NCBI GenBank assembly: GCA_001695595.3
Contig: MBPM02000011.1
Location: forward strand, 186,001-250,000
Length of the DNA stretch: 64,000 nt
Reading direction: 5' to 3'
DNA from: Plasmopara viticola
Taxonomy: Eukaryota; Oomycota; Peronosporomycetes; Peronosporales; Peronosporaceae
Under the pieces are notes generated by a model. It saw only the letters and a program-made list of their open reading frames with translations, searched no databases and was not told the DNA's origin. Below are positions 46,270-56,100 of the stretch, one piece after another (the first letter of the stretch is position 1; each line of letters opens with the position of its first letter). Made by a program: the position numbers and the translations under genes.

Positions 46270-48290
46270 AAAATGAGGCGCCTCACACATAATGTGCAAT
46301 ATTTCTTTCAGCATACAGTTGAGACTTCTGCTCAACTATCCGCCCGTAAATGGTCTGTTGTAGATGCTAGCAGGCGAGCTTACAGTTGTTGGAACAGCGT
46401 TTGCCAATGCACGACGGTAAGCTGTGGGACTTTAACGACACAATGCTTTTTAAATAGCCAAGGCATATTGAGACCGTATAAATGGTCTGCCTTGCTACTG
46501 GATCCTTTTTACACTGGCTAGTACAGGTATCGAATGAGCCATCTTGCTCAGGCGCCACATGAGACCTCTGTACCCGTGTTGACATTGAGCTCCGTTAAGC
46601 CAAACATAGCGTCGAAGCTTTTTGACTCTCAACAGTATGATGGTACTGGCAGGCTCATGCAAAATGCTGATGTGTGTGCCGCGGGTGTGAGGCTCCGACA
46701 GGTTTCTCAGGTCTTCGTGTACTTGTTTACCCACTCGTACATGTGAGGCCTACAATATGTGTGGAACCGAAGTTTTCTTCTCAGTCCAACTGATCACTCA
46801 CATCATGTGGTTAAACAAAGACTTGATTGGATCTCGGATACACATCATACCGTCTGCACCTTCATAGCGATGCGAACGCAATTGCTGCCGAAGAATTAAA
46901 CACTCGACTGTGACATTTTCTGTGCGATGAAAATATCGCATTTAAGGCTCTATATTGACATCCGCTTCATTTGTGCAAAAAATCGTTCGTTTATAAAGAT
47001 TGCGGCCCTGCTAGTGTAGGTTAACGTATATTTTGTGGTGCACAAAAGCGTGTCGGCACGAGTATTGCGTTTGCCAAGCTTGTATATAGCGTGAAATCTA
47101 GATTTGGCAAAGAATAGCAACCATCTTGACATTGTTTGGCGCGGCCATCAAGCATACACAATCGAGATAGTACCACGGAGCTTAGAGCTTAGAAAAAGGC
47201 ACTTGGAACTTCTCCAGTGCTGCCTTCATGGCATGTAATGACTCATCATGAACAGAGTACCGTTCGGCAGCTCCTAGCTGCCCGGATTAAGACGAGATGA
47301 TCCGTTACCAGCAAGTTTTAATTGAGGGCGATCGATACCTTAGTCAACGGAGTCGCAAAAGATGCCAAATAGTCGCATCACGTTAGACAGAATCAGAGCA
47401 AGGTACCTGCTGTAGCCTAACTTGATGCTACCAGAAGTACTATATAGCTAGCTCTTTCAACACTTCTCATAAGAGCCTTTGCGCAATACTCATAGCCAGC
47501 ACTGTACATGTGCAGATTGCTGGCTATACCTCATCATTTTCTGGTAATGTGAGGTAAGTCATGCCATGACGGCTTTTCATTTTTGGGGTCTGTTTGAAGC
47601 CCAGGGCTGTTCACAAAGTATCCAAAGACTTCAGTCTGCTCGGCGCAAAACACATATGTCAGTAATGGCATAGCGTTGATTTATTATAACGACCTCAATT
47701 GTCTTTTTCAGGAGGCTTAAGCTGACCTTTGGGGCAGCCTTGTCTATTTAAGAGTGGTTTTAGACGGCTAAAATGTCGAAGCATGGTCAGGAGAAAGCCG
47801 CGCTGATGGAGACAGTTCTGTGGCCAAGCGAATTGACGTTGCCAGGGCGTATGATTGCTATTATGATTAAATAAAGCTTTTATAGCGTGCCGCTAGGCAT
47901 ACTTGCGACCATGTTATGTAAATTTCTGACTTACTCGCTTGGATTTACTTGTGCTCATCTACTGATTTATGTGTACATTTTACTCTGCACCCGTGACATG
48001 TTGATAAGCAGCACATTCTCTCGTGAAGTGCAGGTATCATTGCACGTTTCAATTTAATATACGATTGTTTTTGTTGTCACTTGCCGTTCGGCTTTCGATC
48101 ACAGAAAACTGGTGGCATGAGTGAAGATTTCGACACCTGCTCCAAGCAAAGTTTTGCATTTGTAGCGAAGAAGTCCTCAACAAACTCTCACCGCTCGTTT
48201 GGCAGTGGACAATTACAATACTTCGTGCCCGACACAAAGTCATTTTCTAATTCACCTATCAATCGGCTGTACATTTTAATGGTATAATTC
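46270..48290 (-). pseudogene. Ty3/gypsy pol remnant: RT, RNase H, integrase
   Basis: The parts appear in the correct order on the minus strand. The start of reverse transcriptase is FVSGTKYCNCPLPNE and FFATNAKLCLEQVSKSS (about 48250-48120). Later RT pieces are MPSGTLYK (about 47900) and MCFAPSRLKSLDTL (about 47660-47610). RNase H gives AERYSVHDESLHAMKAALEK (about 47270-47210) and WLLFFAKSRFHAIYKLGKRN (about 47125-47065). Integrase gives PAAHTSAFCMSLPVPS and WRLSKMAHS (about 46690-46530), then a frameshifted end near 46280. Many stops and frameshifts are present, and the RT catalytic YxDD box was not found. No LTRs were recognised. Gag and protease were not found upstream (48291-49931). Confidence 0.8.
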
Positions 48291-49931
48291 TGGACGACAT
48301 TTCTAAGTTTTCTTCCAAGCAAATGTATTTCATCTCTGAATTTAAGCTGCGTTTGAGGCTATTTTAAGATGCATAAAATCAAGCCGGAGGTTGTATTTGT
48401 ACCTTTAAAACAAATTGTCGATATACAAAACCGCCACCTCTTGAAATTCATGGATTTCAACTAGCCAAAAACTCAGTAGCTTCAAGTTGCACGTGGTTCA
48501 AATGCCATAATACCTCTGACAGGGGCTTAGTTTAAGGATACCGGTCATGACACAGCGACCAGTCGAGCTGCTATATGTGTCGATAAGATCTCATTGTCAA
48601 CCTTGTGGTCGTCTGTGCTACCCAGAAATTATTCATGTATTGATTACATCCCCATTGTCTTCTTGTGCATCTTCTTTCTTTTCTCTTGGTAACTCTAGGC
48701 TTCCCTTCTGTGACCAATGTTGCCACGATTTAAGCGCTATATTTAATGTCCTAGGCATTTGATGCTGCAAGCGGAAACTATTTTCTCATTTTGGAGACCT
48801 CATCACTTCTTTCCTTGGGGATCTTTGATATCTCTCTAATCAATCTTGAGCCTTTTTTTACTTCAAGGATGGGAACATGGGTCTGTTGTACGGTATTAGG
48901 TGGCTCATAGTATTGGTATCGCTTGAGCCATTTTAGACTATGATCGAGTTGTTAATCTCCATAGCAGACAGAAAAAGAATTCTGTGTCGTCTAAATCGAG
49001 AAAGTACTTATTGATTGTTTATAACCGTTCCATTAGCGCATCGACCCAAGATTGTCGCATTTCAGCGGCTCTCTTTTAGAACATCACTTAAGTTCTTGAA
49101 CTGACTGCAATCATTTGTCGGCACAAAATTTAACAACGCGTTACACTTTACCAAGACTCAAAATGGACCGTAAATCGCGCGTTGAACCAGCAATTCACCG
49201 CTGCTCGTTTCTCTTTAAGAGCTGTCAAGCTCTCAAGGGTTAAGCTTCCACGGTGTGTACCAACCATAAGTAGCACGCCCAACCTTGCTTGTGACTAAGC
49301 CAACCTTACTCTGATGACATGAATTCTGGCAGCGAACATTGTAAGCCCTTGGGTAAGCCGAAGGTTCAATTTGTCAGGACGGACATGGATCTTGTGTCCT
49401 AATGGTACGCAGCCGATGCAGCGGACGACTTTTCTCTGTAGCACATGAGTCCATTTGGACTGGATCCAAGGACACCAATACTCTGGGTCTTATATGGACC
49501 AAGAAAGTGCCCACCTCAAGTGTCAGGGAGGAGGGAGAGCTCTTGTCCAAGAGTGATTTGGTCATCTCTTCTATCGTCACGGTCTGCACTTGAAAAAGCT
49601 AATTGTGAGGCGGGTCTACCCTTGATTTGTTCATGAACACGGTTTCCTTGGATTGTTTGGGAAGTGGCGCCCAAATGATGTACGCCATCAACTCTCTTTG
49701 AGGCCTCGAGCATAGACGATCACAGAGCTCGATCGCTATGACGCATATCAGCTGCATAGACAGTCCTCCGTGCTACCAATGTAACCGCCTCCAGAAGCCA
49801 AGCAAGTTGTCCGAGAATAGCGAACCGCTCGTCAGACAGATGCAAGATGGTGGTCCGATCCACACTGGATTCTTAGCACGGATTAAGGTACTCAACTTAT
49901 CCAATTCAGTATAATCCAGTATATAAACCGG
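48291..49931. other. Intergenic, no recognisable gene
   Basis: This is where gag and protease of the gypsy remnant would lie, but no zinc knuckle or DSG/DTG site was found. Open frames at 49402-49593 and 49445-49636 (plus) overlap in different frames and show no family signal. Confidence 0.35.
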
Positions 49932-49943
49932 TAGTAGATGAAT

Positions 49944-50266
49944 TGTATTGTATTGTATTACGTTATCGCGTTGCCAAGTTATGCACGTGCTAGGCTCAAT
50001 GGCTGGTCCACGGCATAGAGTGGTGTCCGCATACGTCGAGTCTCGTTCGGCGGGCAGTGCAGCCAGCACCGAGGCCGTGAGGGTCTTCCATTATTCTGTG
50101 TACTTCTGACTTGGTAAGAGCCCAGGTGGCGCCCTGGTGCTGGAGACCGTCGCGTCGAGGGTGAGACTCGTTAGAGACCTGCAGATGCCCGAGAGCACCT
50201 GCCCGAAGCGCGCAAGCATTTAGCCCGCGCTTGGAAGGAGGGCGTCACCCCAACCTTTTCCGAAAA
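49944..50266 (-). mobile_element. SINE-like retroposon, copy C, with 12-bp TSD
   Basis: Full-length third copy (323 bp). It is flanked by perfect 12-bp duplications, TAGTAGATGAAT at 49932-49943 and 50267-50278. The AATAC tail (three units) abuts the left duplication, so the element reads on the minus strand. Variable-length duplications plus a short-unit tail indicate target-primed retroposition. It sits about 190 bp upstream of the TFIP11 start codon and could touch that promoter. Confidence 0.9.
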
Positions 50267-50452
50267 TAGTAGATGAATGTCTCTCGAATTGACGAAAAAT
50301 TAGCATTTATCACAAAATTATGATTATTACAAAAGCAGGGATACATACTTTTGAGACCCAATTTTACAAAACGAGAGACAAAATATAATTTTCAGGTAGA
50401 CAGGATGTGTGACTTATACAGTGTATGAGTAGTCGTAATACGCGAAAGGAGA

Positions 50453-52900
50453 ATGGCGGCCTCGAGCGGAGGTCTGAACAATGCCGATTTTGCGCGCATG
50501 TTTCGCAAGGAAGCGCAACAAGAAGCTGCGATCCATACGCTAGATACAGTTAATGACGTCATTATAACTAACGACAGTACCTATGAACCAAATTCGAGCG
50601 AAGCAGCAGCCAGGAGACAGCAACAAGAGGTCGACCTAACGGACTCAACCCAAGACGTTGGCATAGCGGCACGAACGTCTGGTCTTGGACCTGATTCTAG
50701 TTTTGGACCAGTCTTGGGCTCTGTGTCAAGCTGTGTGACTGGTCTTGGTTTTAGACCCGGGTCTAAATCGAGTCTCAATAAGAAGGAGGATACAGGAGCT
50801 TCGGTATTTATGAAGACCAAGACGTATGTTTGGGAGAAGCACACGACGGGCTTTGGCACCAAAATGTTGGCCAAGATGGGTTTTAAGGGTCGTCTAGGAA
50901 AGATGAATGACGGTGTATCGGCCACTATTGAGGTCAAGAAGCGGCCTGCCCAGATGGGCATGGGATTCGGAGACTTTGTGGAGGCTAGCAATTTGAAACA
51001 GAATAAAAGACTGCAGAGAGAACTGAAGGGTGAAACTGTTGACAATGAGGAGATAGAAAACCAGGCTGAAGGTGGTGCGGAGGACGACTTGTTGTGGAGA
51101 AAGAGGAAAGTTGTGGTAGGTCGCAAGAGACACAAGCGGGCAGCAGATTTGACGCAGGAATTTCACGACATGAAAAAGCACAAAAAAAGTGACACTGTAC
51201 TAGATATGAGAGGTCCATCTGTGCGTTTGCTTTCTGATATGAAGGCTGCATATCATGAAGATCTGCAGCGTGCCGAAGCTACAATACCAAAACTAGGTGA
51301 CGAGTTGATTTACAACGTACGTATGGTGGTGAGTATGGCCCAAAGAAAAGTTTACGACCTGACGCAAAAGATTGACATGAACAAGGAAAGTCTTGATGGG
51401 ATGAAGGTGGAGGCCAAAATGATGCAGACAGAGCTGGATGTGAATGATGTTCAACTACAGCACACGCAAGCCATGGTGAAGCAACTGAAAGCATTGGATA
51501 GTCTGCGTGAGGATGCGTTAAAGATGAAGTCGGTTGAGCCTCTTTTATCACATCTACGCTTTGTACGTCAGAATTTTCCGCTGGAGTTCGATGCACACAA
51601 GTTGCAGCAACTCGTGCCGTCCATCTGTATGCCTTCGCTTCGGGCCCTACTAGTGGACACAGATTTGCTTGATCCAACGTCAAACAATAGAATTGTGCTG
51701 CAGCTGCGATTGGTTCAAGCTTTTTTAACTGAGATACCTAGTGATGGAGCTGCAAAAAATCGTTTACAATCAGGCAATATGCTTCCCGTTATTCGCGAAA
51801 AAACTATGGCTGAAGGCGATGATTTATACAATTTTGTTCTGGAAGATACGTTATGGCCAGCAATAGTGCAATGTGTGAATATCGATTGGCACGCAAAGTC
51901 TAACCCTACAAGCTGCGTAAACTTGTATTTAAAGTTTAGACCGCACCTTTCGAGTGAGTTTGAGGAAGCATTTTTAAACCAGTTGGTGTTCGTTCGTCTG
52001 AGAAAAGAATGCCAACGCTGGGATCCTCGGTCGGACCCAACGCCTATTCACGAATGGTTGTTACCTTGGCTACCTTATGTCGGTGCTGCGATGATGTCCC
52101 TTTACGCTGACATTCGGCTAGTTTTGGCAAGTGCCTTGAGTCAGTGGCATCCATCAGACCTGTCAGTACTTACTGTTTTGGCTCCGTGGAGAGAACTTTG
52201 GGGTGAGCGCGAATACGGCAAATTTACCCATCGGCATATTGTGCGAAAACTGATTCGTTGTTTGCATCGCGACTTTGTGGTCAATCCCGAAAACCAATCT
52301 TTACAAGCCCTGACGTGGGTGCTGGCGTGGAAAGATCTCCTTCCTCACCGCCAAATTGTCGCTCTTTTAGAAGGCGAGTTTTTTCCAAAGTGGCTTAAGG
52401 CCTTACGCAAATGGGTCAACGGCTTCCCAAATCTGGCTGAACTCGAGAAATGGTATTGCGGCTGGAAACTGTTTTTTGAGAAAAACAAGCTAGCGACTAA
52501 CGAGAGATTGCTTGTTCATTTTCAAGGAGCACTTGTGCTCCTTCAGATTGCAACCGAGTCGGTCTGCGAGGACAGACTACCACTTCCGGAGCTGAACGGA
52601 AATGCTGCCACAACGTACCAAGATGCACTAGCGTTGGCACAAGATAAGGGTGCAAAACAGTCGCCGGTTCGAGATGAGAAATTGATGCCAAGAAGCACAT
52701 TATCCCACAGCGTCAGCTTGAAAGACGTTATTGAAAATGCGGCAATAAGTCACAACTTGACTTTTAAGCCAAAAGGTTTTCACGATGGACAGCAGGTTTA
52801 CATATTTGGGAAGCACCAAATTATTATAGAGCAAGGCGTCGTGTTTGCCGAGGATGCCAAGAATGTGTTCAAGCCTGTGGATCTAGAGCAACTTTTGTAG
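50453..52900 (+). CDS. TFIP11: Tuftelin-interacting protein 11 homologue (G-patch splicing factor)
   Basis: Intronless, 815 codons from ATG at 50453. A G-patch lies at about residues 125-175 (TTGFGTKMLAKMGFKGRLGK, ending MGMGFGDF). A basic nuclear-localisation-like stretch RKRKVVVGRKRHKRA is near residue 220. A helical region near 280-350 (IDMNKESLDGMKVEAKMMQTE) is followed by the GCFC domain (about 370-660: WPAIVQCVNIDWHAKSNPTS, WLPWLPYVGAAM, VLAPWRELWG). The conserved C-terminus SLKDVIENAAISHNLTFKPK and HQIIIEQGVVFAEDA completes the family order. TFIP11, called Ntr1 in yeast, uses its G-patch to activate the helicase DHX15/Prp43 for release of the lariat spliceosome in the nucleus. Length is close to the animal protein. 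A SINE copy ends about 190 bp upstream. The gene converges on SPT6 with 248 bp between stops. Confidence 0.93.
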   Translation: MAASSGGLNNADFARMFRKEAQQEAAIHTLDTVNDVIITNDSTYEPNSSEAAARRQQQEVDLTDSTQDVGIAARTSGLGPDSSFGPVLGSVSSCVTGLGFRPGSKSSLNKKEDTGASVFMKTKTYVWEKHTTGFGTKMLAKMGFKGRLGKMNDGVSATIEVKKRPAQMGMGFGDFVEASNLKQNKRLQRELKGETVDNEEIENQAEGGAEDDLLWRKRKVVVGRKRHKRAADLTQEFHDMKKHKKSDTVLDMRGPSVRLLSDMKAAYHEDLQRAEATIPKLGDELIYNVRMVVSMAQRKVYDLTQKIDMNKESLDGMKVEAKMMQTELDVNDVQLQHTQAMVKQLKALDSLREDALKMKSVEPLLSHLRFVRQNFPLEFDAHKLQQLVPSICMPSLRALLVDTDLLDPTSNNRIVLQLRLVQAFLTEIPSDGAAKNRLQSGNMLPVIREKTMAEGDDLYNFVLEDTLWPAIVQCVNIDWHAKSNPTSCVNLYLKFRPHLSSEFEEAFLNQLVFVRLRKECQRWDPRSDPTPIHEWLLPWLPYVGAAMMSLYADIRLVLASALSQWHPSDLSVLTVLAPWRELWGEREYGKFTHRHIVRKLIRCLHRDFVVNPENQSLQALTWVLAWKDLLPHRQIVALLEGEFFPKWLKALRKWVNGFPNLAELEKWYCGWKLFFEKNKLATNERLLVHFQGALVLLQIATESVCEDRLPLPELNGNAATTYQDALALAQDKGAKQSPVRDEKLMPRSTLSHSVSLKDVIENAAISHNLTFKPKGFHDGQQVYIFGKHQIIIEQGVVFAEDAKNVFKPVDLEQLL

Positions 52901-53148
52901 GAATGATAGTATTTAGTCCTTGAAATGTTGGAACAAGGCTCTTCAGATTTTTTTTCAAATCCTGCAAAAGAACTTTTTATCTTGCATACCTTTTTCAGCT
53001 AAATTACGATGCCAACATGATCGTAGATCACATAATTAAGCCTTACGGGATACGGACCTTTGATTTAATTATTGCATGTATTCGTATCTTGCTGTCTACT
53101 CACTCTGTCCTTAAAGATAGTTTGAAAAGCACATGGTTTAAGTCGCAC

Positions 53149-56100
53149 TTACCAGCGACGTCCACCACCATCGTTGACACGACGATCACCCCAGCGCGAG
53201 GTCTGGCGAGGGCGGCCGCCACTTCCAGTATAAGGCGCACCCGAACGCTGAGCAAAAGGTCCACTGCTGCTATCGTTGCGGTGGTAGGAATCGGGACGGG
53301 AGGAATTCGACGCTGGACCAACCAATGCTTTCACCTTGAAAAACTGAAGCGCCTGCGACAGCGTCGGCAAGATGGAGGATTCAATGCGACCGAAAAAACG
53401 AAAGCCTCCCGGCTTGACCTCCATATGGCAACTGCGAGGCGTTTCACGAGCGATATAAGTGATCGAAAAGCAGCCCGGAAACTTGTTGTACACATGAAGG
53501 GCATAGGGGATGCGCGATGGGTGCTCCTTCTTTTGCTTGATTAGGTCTTCCTCAACGCTCTCCTTCGGCGCACTGTTGTAGTATTTGTAGCGCACAACGT
53601 CATCCACTAAACTGTTCATGGGGTCTACAAAGCGAGCGATAAGCTCATCAATATTTTCGTACTTTTCTTCTTTTACAATCAGGGTCTGGCCAATGCGAGC
53701 TTCTGAAGGTTTGTTTCTTTCTTGTATATCAAAATGTCGGTAGACACCGTCCAACATCTTCCATGTAAGTGTCAAATGATCGGTCCCCAAAGTACTGGGA
53801 CGAATGACAACTTCTCCAACGGGCTGTTCTCGTAAAAGCTGCATCGCTATCTGACAATTAATGTTGCGAAATAAAGGGTGAGCAATTTGACGCTTTTTAC
53901 GTTTTGAAGGAAGTGAGCCCGAAGAACGAGTAGACTGGCCGAATGTCGTCTTGTCTTCCTCGATTGGGGGCTCATTCAACAAACGGTCTACGCGCTCCAT
54001 GCTATCGTTCTCGACAAATTTTCCGTTTGTGTATCGAGGAAATCGTTCTGGATAAAAGCACATCGACATGTCGATCAACGATCGACGGTTGCAACCAAGC
54101 TGCAACTCATAGCGACCTTCACGATCTGCCTGGATTGCCAAAATCTTAGCATTGACCGTGATGCCTTTCGGGAAACTTTGTGGACGCACGTCTTGCAAAT
54201 AATCTGGAAGTCGCTCACGGTTCAAACTGCAGCGCATGCCGCTTTGCAAGCGAACACGAACGAAGTCATCGCCTGACATGTGCAGCAGCGTGGCAGGTAT
54301 TATCATTCCCACGCGTAGTGTCTCTCGCGTTTCACCGTTAAGTAGAAAGAACAAATCTTCGTCTTTAGGCACCTGGTACTTTGCACGCTTGTCGAAGTAA
54401 GGATATCGCAGTTCTCGCTTTATGTATTCAAGCGTCAGCAGCTTTGGTCCTTTCTTTTGAAGCTCTAGACGACCAGCATAGGCGGACAAATCAAGCTCGG
54501 ACAATACATCTTGAATTTCTGCATCACCAAGACGAGTGTTTGGAGGAGCATTTCGACTGCGAATTGCAGATGCTGACTGGTACATCGTGTCTTCAACTGC
54601 GTACGAGTAATGGTTCGGGTCGTACATATCGATAGTGGAGTTGTTGTTGGCATCACCACAGATCTTGACCGCCATGTAGTAACTCTCTGGATGTATACGC
54701 GTGTCATCCAGCGGATTTAAAGGTGCTTCGCGCAACGCATCACGCTCGCGAATACGGATAAATCCAGCACAATTGCGGTACACAACTTTCCCGACAAAAC
54801 CCTTCGATAACAATTCCTGACGTCGTTCAATGTAGTTTTTTGCACGAATTTTCTCCAACACCGAAGCCGCTTTTACTGGACCCAGTCCGCAAATGAATTG
54901 CAGCTGGTACGAGGTGTGCTTGTGATTTGCTAAAAGATTAATGTCAACGCCGTACTTGTTAATTACTTGCACAAAGACGCGATCATACTCCCTCAACAGA
55001 AGGTCTTTCACAAGTGAGTGTTGCATCATGTGGACATTCAAAAACAACAGCTCACGGCCGCGACTTGGTTCGTTTAGTGCAACATTTTCCCACATTGCAC
55101 ACAGTTCGGATGCCGGGTTTCTAAGGTAGCGACCAAGACCAATAGCAGCACGCACAAATTCAGATTCCTCAGGAAATTCCTGATCTGCACGTTTGGAGCG
55201 GCTGAACATGTTTGGGACATCATCTTTCAAAAAAACGATATCAAGAAAATCGTGGCCATCCCCGTTTCCAAATCGAGAAGCATCATCGCGACCTAATAAA
55301 CGACGTACTTCGTCGACAACCCCACCCATGTCCATGCACTTCATCCCCGCCGACACATTGATCACAACGACATGCGTTTGCGAGTGCTCCGTGAGAAATT
55401 TAACGAGGGCAGCAGTAAGCTTGTCAGCGCTATTCACATTACGTTTACAGTAACCCTCCGTTTTGTCTACCATCTCCCCGTTTACATCGAGTGCCACAAT
55501 GTGTGCAATCAAGTCCATATCACTTTCAACCCATATTGATACGATAAAGGGATCCACACCATCAGCAGGCTCGTAGGGACGAACTGAAAGTCGTTCTCGT
55601 AGTGCGTTTCCGCACATTTTCACTACCACGTCGCGAGATGCCACAGTCAGATCACGCTTTAACTCGTTTTCAAAGGATAAAATCATAAAACTGTTGATCG
55701 CTTCTTGAAGAACAAGGTGGCGCTGGCTTTGCCACTCCTCATCCGAGGCATTATTTGATGAGAGATAAACTGGTTCCAGTGGGTCCATCAGATCCTGAGC
55801 TTTCTCATTGATTATAGTGATCGTCAAAAGATCTTCCTTTTCAGCACGAGAAAGCTTAAGCCACAAATCGCCTGCCTCAAACACCTCAAAGACCGGCATC
55901 TTCTCAATATACTGCAAGCCGTGGCAGTAGTGGAATTCGTCGATTTCTTCGCGGCCCTTGGCAGTTGCTTCTGTGGTCAATAACGCGTGTTGACGATATA
56001 GTTCACGGATGCACTTTCGGACGTTTGGCTCAGCCGCGACTTTACTAGCGGCAATGTGGCGAGCGCCTTTCATCACGTCATCTACAGTAGGAAATTCTTT

